From: Granulicatella seriolae
GTDB taxonomy: Bacteria > Bacillota > Bacilli > Lactobacillales > Aerococcaceae
Length of the DNA stretch: 64,000 nucleotides
Assembly: GCF_024543085.1 (NCBI RefSeq)
Contig: NZ_JANHNZ010000003.1
Coordinates: 62,001 to 126,000 of the forward strand
Direction of reading: 5' to 3'
How positions within the stretch are numbered: position 1 is the first letter of the stretch; each line of letters opens with the position of its first letter. Under the pieces are notes generated by a model. The model made no database searches. It was given only the letters and a program-made list of their open reading frames with translations, and was not told the origin of the DNA. Shown here in pieces: positions 16,081 to 26,583 of the stretch. Both the position numbers and the translations under genes were made by a program.

Positions 16081-19000
16081 ATGAATTCAGAAAGGCAACC
16101 CCGTTATCGTTTGCGCAAGTCTCACTTAGGACTCGTTTCTATTCTTTTTTGTTTTGGCCTAATACTTTGGCCGACTGGAGTGGCTCAAGCACAGGAGGGA
16201 GCAGAGCCATATAGTGATGATATAACGGTTAATATAGTTGAGCCTGAGACTAGTTCGGAAGTTGCTACTACTAGCTCAATCATTGAGGAAACAGGAGCAA
16301 CTGCTAGTGATGTAACGGATCTGGAGACGATACCAGGCACTGATATGACTCGTGCAGTTATAGGAGAAGTAGAGTCAGTGACAGACGGAATATCGACAGA
16401 TATAGTTGAACATGGAAGAAGCTCAGAAGCTGAAGGCATTCGTTCAAACAGATTGGGTACAGATTTAACAACTGAATCTATTCCCACACCTGGCATAGCC
16501 TCAACCGAATCTCCTGCTAGTCGCCTAGCAACTACTAGCTCACCACAAGTTGTTAAGCTCTCAGTTATTGAAACGATTACGGTGAAAACTGGAGGAAAGC
16601 TATCGCCATCAGCTTTGATTACAGGTGCTACCATTGATGGTGCCAATGCTAGTAGTGTTGTAGCAGTTACAGGTACGATTGATATGGCTACTCCAGGTAC
16701 TTATCAGCTGACCTATACCTTGACAGCTAGTGATGGTACAAGTCAGACTGCAACATCAACGGTTACAGTGGTAGCTGCAGAATCCGTTAACTATCTAGAG
16801 ACGGACCGTAATTACTATACTGATGTAACTATTAATAAATCCTACCTTGATTCTAAAATGACTGATATAGTGACAGCAGCTAATATTGCCCTATTAAAGT
16901 TATCTGCTGACCAAGGATTAATTCAATTTAATGAACAAATGACTTTGAATGATTTTTATGTTGTTAATAATTATTCGCCTGAAGATAACTTCTCTGGTCG
17001 ATTTGGGACACCAATCCTAGATGCTAATGGTACGCGAATTAATACGCACCACCAAGGTGGGCCACTAACTCAAGTCACACCTCCAGTCGTTGCACAACGT
17101 ATTTCAGGAGCTCCATATAACATCTATTCCAATACCTATCATTCACGTCTTACAGTGGGATCACCAACACATACTTATAGCAACGCGACTGTTTCATCGA
17201 ATGTCAATCTCTACGGTTACGGAGAAGGTGGTACGGTCAATGATTATATGTTGACAGGGGAGAACGCTATTGTCATACCTACTCGATATAACCTTAGTCG
17301 TGATGATGTTTGGTTAACCATGAGGGGTATCATAAATGGTTCACGTAATCCTCAAGCATATTTGACTGTCATTGATAAGAATGGTAATCCAGTGGGGGGA
17401 TCAAGTGATAACGCTAATTTCTATATTAATACTACAACCAATATTGGAATTACAAGCTATGGATATGATCAACTAGGAACACTTGGTAAACTTACCTTTC
17501 CAGCTGGTGCACGTACCGCTAATAATGCTTTAATTAACGTGTCCGCTGAAGATTTTGTATCGACGCTTAATACAAATTTGTTACGGATTCAAGCGAATAG
17601 TGGGGCTAATGGTGTGGCTGGTCAGATGGGGGGGCAAATCCAGTTAACTGGATTCTATCGAAATTCTGAACTTGATGGCTCTTTCACCAGTGATGTGGCA
17701 GCTAGATTAGCAGATGCTAGTAATTTAGTAAAAGTGACCTATTTCATGTATGCAAACAATATCACTGGAACCTCTAACGCCGCAATGGCAGATGTTCCTG
17801 AAGAATATCGTGACAAAATTGAGAATAATGGTACTTTGCTAAAGCTTTATTCTCCTAATGTTTCCCTTTTTCAGATTGAGACGACACGGCCAATGTTTAC
17901 TAATTTTGGAGACTTAACTACTAAGATTGATTATGCGTCTGATGGGACCGGCTTTGACAACCTTCTTGGGGTCAATTCCTTTACTATTGAAGATCAAGGA
18001 ATTGATGCAAGAGGAACTTCAATTGGAACGGATCTCAACCGAGTAAGGGTGCTGATTAATGGACAAGCAACAGCCTACACTCTTGAGGAACTAAAGGGAG
18101 AGCTCACTAAAAATATCTATGCTAATACCAATGTTCAATTAACGTACGTCTATGCAGCTCCTGATGCAGATGATTCTATTCTTGGACTCTTACCAACTGC
18201 CATTGCAAATGATTTAGGAGCTTATGCAGTACCTATAGTTCGGTCAATACAAGTAGTAGCTCCTGCTGCTTTTCAAGAGGTACATGAATACTATTCAGCA
18301 GTCAATGATGTTTGGAATACAAGTCCTGATGCAGTTGATACAGAAGCTATCGTAAATTATGCAGATACAACCGATGGAACTTTCACAACAGGAGCAGAAT
18401 TTACTCAAGATTCTTTAAATGGTCGTATCTATGAATTAGTAAGTCTAACCAAGACTATTTCTAATCTTGATGGCAGTGAAGCTGAATCAGTTAAAATCTT
18501 ATTTAGTGAGGATTCAACCATTGCCACAGATCGGAGTGAGGACTTAATTGGTAATAAGTTAATAACCTACGTCTATACCTATATTCTTCGTTCATATGTA
18601 ATGAACCAAGCCCCAACAATTGAAACAGCTCCAAAAACAATTACCCAAGGTAGCGATTTTGATGTACTAGACCTGGTGATATCAGCGACAGATCCAGAGG
18701 ATGGGGATGTTAAAGCAAAAGTGACAGTAGAAGATACTGGAGGATTTGATAAGGATAAGCCAGGCACCTATACAGTGACCTTTAAGGTAATCGATAGCCA
18801 AGGAGCTAGCTATACGACCACAGAGCTTGTGACAGTAGTGCCTCGTTGGACAGGAATGAACCAAGCCCCAACAATTGAAACAGCTCCAAAAACAATTACC
18901 CAAGGTAGCGATTTTGATGTACTAGACCTAGTGACATCAGCGACAGATCCAGAGGATGGGGATGTCAAAGCAAAAGTGACAGTAGAGGATACTGGAGGGT

Positions 19001-21339
19001 TTGATAAGGATAAACCAGGCACTTATACAGTGACCTTTAAGGTAATCGATAGCCAAGGAGCTAGTTATACGACTACAGAGCTTGTGACAGTAGTGCCTCG
19101 TTGGACAGGAATGAACCAAGCCCCAACAATTGAAACGGCTCCAAAAACAATTACCCAAGGTAGCGATTTTGATGTACTAGACCTAGTGACATCAGCGACA
19201 GATCCAGAGGATGGGGATGTTAAAGCAAAAGTAACAGTAGAAGATACTGGAGGATTTGATAAGGATAAGCCAGGCACCTATACGGTGACCTTCAAGGTAA
19301 TCGATAGCCAAGGAGCTAGTTATACGACCACAGAGCTTGTGACAGTAGTGCCTCGTTGGACAGGAATGAACCAAGCCCCAACAATTGAAACAGCTCCAAA
19401 AACAATTACCCAAGGTAGCGATTTTGATGTACTAGACCTAGTGACATCAGCGACAGATCTAGAGGATGGGGATGTCAAAGCAAAAGTAACAGTAGAGGAT
19501 ACTGGAGGATTTGATAAGGATAAGCCAGGCACCTATACGGTGACCTTCAAGGTAATCGATAGCCAAGGAGCTAGTTATACGACCACAGAGCTTGTGACAG
19601 TAGTGCCTCGTTGGACAGGAATGAACCAAGCCCCAACAATTGCAACAGCTCCAAAAACAATTACCCAAGGTAGCGATTTTGATGTACTAGACCTAGTGAC
19701 ATCAGCGACAGATCCAGAGGATGGGGATGTCAAAGCAAAAGTGACAGTAGGGGATACTGGAGGGTTTGATAAGGATAAACCAGGCACTTATACAGTGACC
19801 TTTAAGGTAATCGATAGCCAAGGAGCTAGTTATACGACTACAGAGCTTGTGACAGTAGTGCCTCGTTGGACAGGAATGAACCAAGCCCCAACAATTGAAA
19901 CAGCTCCAAAAACAATTACTCAAGGTAGCGATTTTGATGTACTAGACCTAGTGACATCAGCGACAGATCCAGAGGATGGAAATGTCAAAGCAAAAGTAAC
20001 AGTAGAGGATACTGGAGGATTTGATAAGGATAAGCCAGGCACCTATACAGTGACCTTCAAGGTAATCGATAGCCAAGGAGCTAGTTATACGACTACAGAG
20101 CTTGTGACAGTAGTACCTCGTTGGACAGGAATGAACCAAGCCCCAACAATTGAAACGGCTCCAAAAACAATTACCCAAGGTAGCGATTTTGATGTACTAG
20201 ACCTGGTGACATCAGCGACAGATCCAGAGGATGGGGATGTTAAAGCAAAAGTAACAGTAGAAGATACTGGAGGATTTGATAAGGACAAACCAGGCACCTA
20301 TACGGTGACCTTCAAGGTAATCGATAGCCAAGGAGCTAGCTATACGACCACAGAGCTTGTGACAGTAGTGCCTCGTTGGACAGGAATGAACCAAGCCCCA
20401 ACAATTGAAACAGCTCCAAAAACAATTACCCAAGGTAGCGATTTTGATGTACTAGACCTAGTGACATCAGCGACAGATCCAGAGGATGGGGATGTCAAAG
20501 CAAAAGTGACAGTAGGGGATACTGGAGGGTTTGATAAGGATAAACCAGGCACTTATACAGTGACCTTTAAGGTAATCGATAGCCAAGGAGCTAGTTATAC
20601 GACTACAGAGCTTGTGACAGTAGTGCCTCGTTGGACAGGAATGAACCAAGCCCCAACAATTGAAACAGCTCTAAAAACAATTACCCAAGGTAGCGATTTT
20701 GATGTACTAGACCTGGTGACATCAGCGACAGATCCAGAGGATGGGGATGTTAAAGCAAAAGTAACAGTAGAAGATACTGGAGGATTTGATAAGGACAAAC
20801 CAGGCACCTATACGGTGACCTTCAAGGTAATCGATAGCCAAGGAGCTAGCTATACGACCACAGAGCTTGTGACAGTAGTGCCTCGTTGGACAGGAATGAA
20901 CCAAGCCCCAACAATTGAAACAGCTCCAAAAACAATTACCCAAGGTAGCGATTTTGATGTACTAGACCTAGTGACATCAGCGACAGATCCAGAGGATGGG
21001 GATGTCAAAGCAAAAGTGACAGTAGAGGATACTGGAGGGTTTGATAAGGATAAACCAGGCACCTATACGGTGATCTTCAAGGTAATCGATAGCCAAGGAG
21101 CTAGCTACGTGACAAGTACCACGATTACGGTCATTGCACCTAGTCCAGATCCAAAACCAGAACCTAAACCAGAACCTAAACCAGAACCTAAACCAGAACC
21201 TAAATCACCAGTTCATAAGAAGGCAATTTTACCTGCACTAGGTGGAGATTCAATGAGTTTATTCCATAATATTGGAGCAACTATTTTTGGATTGGCAGGA
21301 TTTGGATTAGTAAGTCGTAAAAGAAAAAAGAATAGTTAA
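16081..21339 (+). CDS. Large repeat-containing cell-wall-anchored surface protein
   Basis: 1752-aa probable adhesin. Residues 1-38 form a YSIRK-G/S-type signal (YRLRKSHLGLVS, then a hydrophobic core and an AQA cleavage site), the kind linked to secretion at the division septum. Next comes a Ser/Thr-rich region (about 40-150), then an Ig-like domain (KLSVIETITVKTGGKL...STVTVVA, about 160-235). A unique region (about 240-840) probably carries the ligand-binding function; I do not recognise it. Ten 85-residue Ig-like repeats (841-1690) follow, then a Pro-Glu-Pro-Lys spacer. The sorting signal has LPALG (1717-1721), a hydrophobic helix and the tail RKRKKNS. Leu replaces Thr in the sortase motif. 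The gene is transcribed alone. Confidence 0.9.
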   Translation: MNSERQPRYRLRKSHLGLVSILFCFGLILWPTGVAQAQEGAEPYSDDITVNIVEPETSSEVATTSSIIEETGATASDVTDLETIPGTDMTRAVIGEVESVTDGISTDIVEHGRSSEAEGIRSNRLGTDLTTESIPTPGIASTESPASRLATTSSPQVVKLSVIETITVKTGGKLSPSALITGATIDGANASSVVAVTGTIDMATPGTYQLTYTLTASDGTSQTATSTVTVVAAESVNYLETDRNYYTDVTINKSYLDSKMTDIVTAANIALLKLSADQGLIQFNEQMTLNDFYVVNNYSPEDNFSGRFGTPILDANGTRINTHHQGGPLTQVTPPVVAQRISGAPYNIYSNTYHSRLTVGSPTHTYSNATVSSNVNLYGYGEGGTVNDYMLTGENAIVIPTRYNLSRDDVWLTMRGIINGSRNPQAYLTVIDKNGNPVGGSSDNANFYINTTTNIGITSYGYDQLGTLGKLTFPAGARTANNALINVSAEDFVSTLNTNLLRIQANSGANGVAGQMGGQIQLTGFYRNSELDGSFTSDVAARLADASNLVKVTYFMYANNITGTSNAAMADVPEEYRDKIENNGTLLKLYSPNVSLFQIETTRPMFTNFGDLTTKIDYASDGTGFDNLLGVNSFTIEDQGIDARGTSIGTDLNRVRVLINGQATAYTLEELKGELTKNIYANTNVQLTYVYAAPDADDSILGLLPTAIANDLGAYAVPIVRSIQVVAPAAFQEVHEYYSAVNDVWNTSPDAVDTEAIVNYADTTDGTFTTGAEFTQDSLNGRIYELVSLTKTISNLDGSEAESVKILFSEDSTIATDRSEDLIGNKLITYVYTYILRSYVMNQAPTIETAPKTITQGSDFDVLDLVISATDPEDGDVKAKVTVEDTGGFDKDKPGTYTVTFKVIDSQGASYTTTELVTVVPRWTGMNQAPTIETAPKTITQGSDFDVLDLVTSATDPEDGDVKAKVTVEDTGGFDKDKPGTYTVTFKVIDSQGASYTTTELVTVVPRWTGMNQAPTIETAPKTITQGSDFDVLDLVTSATDPEDGDVKAKVTVEDTGGFDKDKPGTYTVTFKVIDSQGASYTTTELVTVVPRWTGMNQAPTIETAPKTITQGSDFDVLDLVTSATDLEDGDVKAKVTVEDTGGFDKDKPGTYTVTFKVIDSQGASYTTTELVTVVPRWTGMNQAPTIATAPKTITQGSDFDVLDLVTSATDPEDGDVKAKVTVGDTGGFDKDKPGTYTVTFKVIDSQGASYTTTELVTVVPRWTGMNQAPTIETAPKTITQGSDFDVLDLVTSATDPEDGNVKAKVTVEDTGGFDKDKPGTYTVTFKVIDSQGASYTTTELVTVVPRWTGMNQAPTIETAPKTITQGSDFDVLDLVTSATDPEDGDVKAKVTVEDTGGFDKDKPGTYTVTFKVIDSQGASYTTTELVTVVPRWTGMNQAPTIETAPKTITQGSDFDVLDLVTSATDPEDGDVKAKVTVGDTGGFDKDKPGTYTVTFKVIDSQGASYTTTELVTVVPRWTGMNQAPTIETALKTITQGSDFDVLDLVTSATDPEDGDVKAKVTVEDTGGFDKDKPGTYTVTFKVIDSQGASYTTTELVTVVPRWTGMNQAPTIETAPKTITQGSDFDVLDLVTSATDPEDGDVKAKVTVEDTGGFDKDKPGTYTVIFKVIDSQGASYVTSTTITVIAPSPDPKPEPKPEPKPEPKPEPKSPVHKKAILPALGGDSMSLFHNIGATIFGLAGFGLVSRKRKKNS
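18601..21150 (+). repeat. Ten tandem 255-bp repeats within the surface-protein gene
   Basis: Units start at 18601, 18856, 19111, 19366, 19621, 19876, 20131, 20386, 20641 and 20896. Each encodes NQAPTIETAPKTITQGSDFD... through ...TELVTVVPRWTG. Units differ by a few bases only. The last unit diverges near its end (YVTSTTITVIAP). Units 5 and 8 share the same variants (GGGGATACT giving VGD). Units 7 and 9 share another set (GACAAACCAGG). Confidence 0.98.
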
Positions 21340-21363
21340 TATCTATATCGTTCATAATTAGAT

Positions 21364-21409
21364 ATATCCCTTTGCCGACTAGTATGAAGTTTGGTAAAGG
21401 GATATTCTT
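21364..21409 (+). terminator. Probable terminator after the surface-protein gene
   Basis: ATATCCCTTTGCC (21364-21376) pairs with GGTAAAGGGATAT (21393-21405), with one G-U pair. The T-run is short (TCTTATT). Confidence 0.55.
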
Positions 21410-23459
<2,050 letters not shown>

Positions 23460-23659
23460 TTGCACATAGTTTGAATAGTGGTCTTAGAAAGTAAAGGGGA
23501 TGTTTATCCAGTTTTTTATTTGGTTTTAGAGACTCTTTAATAGTTGTAGGAACTGCTAGCATAGCTCCCATGTATTTTTCATTCTAAGGAACCAAAAAAG
23601 CAGCTCCAAGGACCTGTGCAAAAAGTTCTTAGCTAGTACATGTAGGGTATTAGAACATA

Positions 23660-23832
23660 AATAAAGATGCTCCAGATTACTTTCAGAAATAAAGACGGTG
23701 GCACCGTCGTGAGCCTTGGTCTCACGACTTAGCTGCCTACGTGGCTGTAAATCGGCTAAAGCCGAAATACCCACTGTGCGTCAGCTATGCTGAACACCGT
23801 TATTTCTGAAAGTAATCTGGAGCATCTTTATT
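23660..23832 (+). repeat. Intergenic palindromic element, copy 4
   Basis: Arms 23660-23692 and 23800-23832 are a perfect 33-bp inverted repeat. The core between them contains GTCGTGAG/CTCACGAC, TCGGCT/AGCCGA and the CACTGTGCGTCAGCTATGC block. Weaker outer complementarity (AAGGACCTGTGC at about 23607 with GCACAGCTCCTTT at about 23867) extends it. It lies between the convergent alpha-glucosidase and Cof genes. The rest of 23460-23903 holds no gene. Confidence 0.87.
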
Positions 23833-23903
23833 CATTGGACTCTGCTTTATGTTGTTAAAGACTTTAGCACAGCTCCTTTGAGCTACTTTTTGGTGTGAGT
23901 ATC

Positions 23904-24746
23904 CTATGTTAATTCTTTTTCATCTAATGTTTTTAAGGTATTTTGAAAATAATCTTCTAAGTAAAGAGCCAAACCATCTTGGTCATTGGTGAATGGGGTT
24001 ACGTCATCAGCAATGGATTTGATATAAGGAATAGCGTTTTGCATAGCAACACCATGTCCTGCGTACTCAATCATTTCTCGGTCATTTTCTTCGTCCCCAA
24101 AGGCCATGATATCTTCTTGTTGGATATTGAAGCTTTTAGCCACTTGCTCAACACCCATAGCTTTTTGAACGCCCGTTGAGACCACCTCCAAGCAAGGTAA
24201 GGAGCCACCCCAAGTACGAACTTCTATAGTATTTCCATACCGTTTTTGTAGTTGTTCCTTCATCTGGCTTTGCTTTTCAATACCAGAAAAGAGTGTGATA
24301 GCAATTGGCGAAGTATGAGGGACAGTATTTTGCTCTAGTAGTATAGGGGCTGTTTTATCAGGGAAGAAAGGAGAGATGGGCAAGTTTTCACTGGTAGAAT
24401 AATAGTGATCTTTTCCTTCGAAAATCATCAAGTTGGCATCTAAACGAGAGAAGTATTTTGACATATCTATAGCAATGTTCATATCTAATTGAACTTGATA
24501 AGCATTAAGCCAAGAAGGGTTCTCAGGGATATGGCAAAGAGCACCGTTGAAGTTGACTAAAGGATTAGAGATGTGTAATTGTTCGTATATGTGTTTTGAT
24601 GTACGATATGGTCGTCCTGTTACAATGGCAATATGATGACCTAAAGATTCAATATTTTGTAGTGTTTTGATAGTTTTGTTTGTTAAAATAGACTGGTCGT
24701 TTAGAGTCGTTCCATCTAAATCAATAGCGATGAGCTTTTTCTTCAT
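23904..24746 (-). CDS. Cof-type HAD-family sugar-phosphate phosphatase
   Basis: 280-aa haloacid dehalogenase hydrolase of the Cof (IIB cap) subfamily. Motif I is AIDLDGTTLND with the nucleophile Asp near residue 9; motif II is VTGRPYR; Lys and motif IV are in MAFGDEENDREMIEYAGHGVAM. These enzymes dephosphorylate sugar phosphates or flavin and pyridoxal phosphates; the substrate here is unknown. The start codon (complement of 24744-24746) has a GGAGG site on the minus strand. Transcribed alone and divergent from the esterase gene. Confidence 0.92.
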   Translation of the reverse strand: MKKKLIAIDLDGTTLNDQSILTNKTIKTLQNIESLGHHIAIVTGRPYRTSKHIYEQLHISNPLVNFNGALCHIPENPSWLNAYQVQLDMNIAIDMSKYFSRLDANLMIFEGKDHYYSTSENLPISPFFPDKTAPILLEQNTVPHTSPIAITLFSGIEKQSQMKEQLQKRYGNTIEVRTWGGSLPCLEVVSTGVQKAMGVEQVAKSFNIQQEDIMAFGDEENDREMIEYAGHGVAMQNAIPYIKSIADDVTPFTNDQDGLALYLEDYFQNTLKTLDEKELT

Positions 24747-24866
24747 TCATTTCCTCCATAATCTTATTCTGATGACTTGTTTTCATTATTATGATACTTT
24801 ACAATATTTACATAGACTGATTTTAACACAAACAGCCTCAAAATTAGAAAGAAATGGGTGTTATTT

Positions 24867-25637
24867 ATGATAGAAGTGAAAGAATTTTTAATTGGTCCAA
24901 TCCCTGTTGTTGAAGTTGTAGATACGAAACTGAAAGAACAAGCACTCCCGTTAGTGCTATTTTATCATGGCTGGACCAATAGTAAGGATGAGTCGGTTGC
25001 GTATGGTGTTGAATTAGCTAAGAAAGGTATTCGTGCTGTATTACCTGATGCTGTTTTACATGGGCAACGTAAGCGTGAACAAGGGACTTTGGGTCAAGAA
25101 TTTTGGCAAGTAGTTGGTCAAAATATTATGGAGTTTCCAACTATTATTAGCTACTATCAAGAGAAAAACCTTATTTTGGACCAAAAGATAGGCGTTAGTG
25201 GACTAAGTATGGGTGGCATAACGACTTATGCCTTATTGACGCAATTTGATTGGATTAAAGCAGCGTGCAGTTTGATGGGAAACCCTGATCCAGTTGGTTT
25301 TTCTAAGTGGACACTGGACTCTCCTTGGTCAGCTGGACTTAGTGTTGAAGAGCCAAGCGATAGTGAGGCTACTGAGCTATTCACTCAGCTATCTCAAATA
25401 TCTTTGCGTGAAAGACCAGAATTAATTAATCAACGACCACTTCTTTTGTGGCATGATACGGATGACATTTGGGTACCGTATGACCAGAATTTTGCATTTT
25501 ACCAAGATATTAAAGGAAAAGAATTTGCTAAGAAAGTAGAGTGGGTGGAAACATCTGGTTATGGTCATAAAGTACCATTTACTATCACACAGGCTTTAGC
25601 TGAATTTTTTGCTAGAGAATTTGATACACTAAAATAA
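24867..25637 (+). CDS. Alpha/beta hydrolase (YitV/YtmA-like esterase)
   Basis: 256-aa serine hydrolase with the oxyanion-hole segment LVLFYHGWTNSKDE, nucleophile Ser114 in GLSMGG, an Asp in LLLWHDTDDIWVP, and His in GYGHKVPF. There is no signal peptide. The ATG at 24867 is chosen over the GTG at 24858. It sits 15 bp before a MIP18-family gene, the same pairing as yitV-yitW in Bacillus subtilis, which supports the family call. The substrate is unknown. Confidence 0.85.
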   Translation: MIEVKEFLIGPIPVVEVVDTKLKEQALPLVLFYHGWTNSKDESVAYGVELAKKGIRAVLPDAVLHGQRKREQGTLGQEFWQVVGQNIMEFPTIISYYQEKNLILDQKIGVSGLSMGGITTYALLTQFDWIKAACSLMGNPDPVGFSKWTLDSPWSAGLSVEEPSDSEATELFTQLSQISLRERPELINQRPLLLWHDTDDIWVPYDQNFAFYQDIKGKEFAKKVEWVETSGYGHKVPFTITQALAEFFAREFDTLK

Positions 25638-25652
25638 GAGAGCGAGGACTAC

Positions 25653-25988
25653 ATGGGCGAAAAAATAGAGAATACTGAAGAAATCAATGAAATGCAGGAG
25701 CGACTTTTAGAAGCTTTGGAAACAGTGATTGACCCAGAACTGGGAATTGATATTGTGAATCTTGGATTAATCTATGGTGTTGAACTGGATGAAAATGGTA
25801 AGTGTCAAGTGAATATGACTTTGACAACAATGGGCTGTCCCTTAGCAGATATCATTACCGATGAGATTCACCGAGCCCTGAAAAGTGTAGAAGGGGTTAA
25901 GGAAGTTGATGTCAAATTAGTATGGTATCCAGCTTGGGGGCCTGAACGTATGAGTCGTTATGCTAGGATTGCGTTGGGGATTCGATGA
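25653..25988 (+). CDS. MIP18/DUF59 family metal-sulfur cluster assembly factor (YitW-like)
   Basis: 111 aa. The family core TVIDPELGIDIVNLGLIYGVELDENGKCQV and the conserved cysteine in MTLTTMGCPLADII are present, with the closing VDVKLVWYPAWGPERMS. Homologues (SufT, PaaD, YitW) help mature iron-sulfur proteins. No suf genes are near. It is coupled with the esterase upstream and followed by a long element-bearing intergenic region. Confidence 0.9.
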   Translation: MGEKIENTEEINEMQERLLEALETVIDPELGIDIVNLGLIYGVELDENGKCQVNMTLTTMGCPLADIITDEIHRALKSVEGVKEVDVKLVWYPAWGPERMSRYARIALGIR

Positions 25989-26090
25989 TGCATAAACAAC
26001 TTTCTTGAAAGAAATATATCGGTTAAATAAATACGTTGATACGAGGCTGGCTTCAAGTTATTAACATATACAAAACGGGGCTTAAGACAC

Positions 26091-26246
26091 AAATAAAGCT
26101 TGTCCAGATTGGTTTCAGAAATAAATACGGTGGCTACTTAGTGAAACAAGGTGAGCCTTGGTCTCACGACTTAGCTGTCTACGTGGCTGTAGTCGGCTAA
26201 AGCCGAACACCGTTATTTCTGAAACCAATCTGGACAAGCTTTATTT
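26091..26246 (+). repeat. Intergenic palindromic element, copy 5 (short core)
   Basis: Perfect 34-bp arms, 26091-26124 and 26213-26246. The first core arm is altered and the right half of the second core arm is missing (sequence passes from AAAGCCGAA straight to CACCG). Even so, the outer stem is intact. Outer halves CTGGCTTCAAGTTA (26047-26060) and GGACTTGAGCCCAGTCC (26261-26277) flank it. Confidence 0.85.
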
Positions 26247-26282
26247 TTTGGAGTCTGCTAGGACTTGAGCCCAGTCCCATCA

Positions 26283-26326
26283 ACGACTGTGCAGCAGCTA
26301 TGCTAAACACTGTTATTTCTGAAACT
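26283..26326 (+). repeat. Remnant right half of another palindromic element
   Basis: CGACTGTGCAGCAGCTATGC and the following TTATTTCTGAAACT match the right half of the element. No left half is adjacent. A further outer-repeat half (GGACTTGAGCCTGGTCC) occurs at 26373-26389, suggesting two elements once lay side by side. Confidence 0.7.
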
Positions 26327-26468
26327 GGTCTCTAAAATCTTTCTTTCTTAGAGTATAATCTGTATCTGTTGAGGACTTGAGCCTGGTCCCTGTGAATTAG
26401 AGATACTCGCATATCTTTTTTAGTGAAGAATTAATTGGATAAGAGTAGTCATTATGCAAGACAAAATG

Positions 26469-26498
26469 TTTGACCTTAACTGACCAATTGTGTATAAT
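26469..26498 (+). promoter_or_regulatory. clpB promoter with overlapping CtsR operator
   Basis: TTGACC (26470-26475), a 17-bp spacer and TATAAT (26493-26498) form a near-consensus promoter. TTTGACC-TTA-ACTGACC (26469-26485) is, on the other strand, a CtsR-type tandem heptad (GGTCAGT-N3-GGTCAAA) that covers the -35. CtsR binding would block RNA polymerase, giving heat-shock control. No CIRCE element is seen. Confidence 0.82.
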
Positions 26499-26527
26499 AG
26501 TAACTATAAAGAAAATAAAAAACTATT

Positions 26528-26551
26528 GCCGTTTGGTGTCGCCCAAAAGGC
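26528..26551 (+). other. Hairpin in the clpB leader
   Basis: GCCGTTTGG (26528-26536) pairs with CCAAAAGGC (26543-26551), with one internal G-A mismatch and a 6-base loop. It lies 30 bases upstream of the clpB start in the predicted transcript. Role unknown. Confidence 0.4.
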
Positions 26552-26583
26552 TATGCCAATGCAAACCAGTAAGGAGGATGTTT

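Noticed and set aside
18579-21062. Many minus-strand open frames of 60-73 codons across the repeat region
   Set aside because: They repeat with the 255-bp unit and are the antisense image of the surface-protein repeats, with no ribosome sites of their own.
18601-21150. Possible CRISPR-like array
   Set aside because: The 255-bp repeats are contiguous, in frame, without spacers, and encode Ig-like protein domains.
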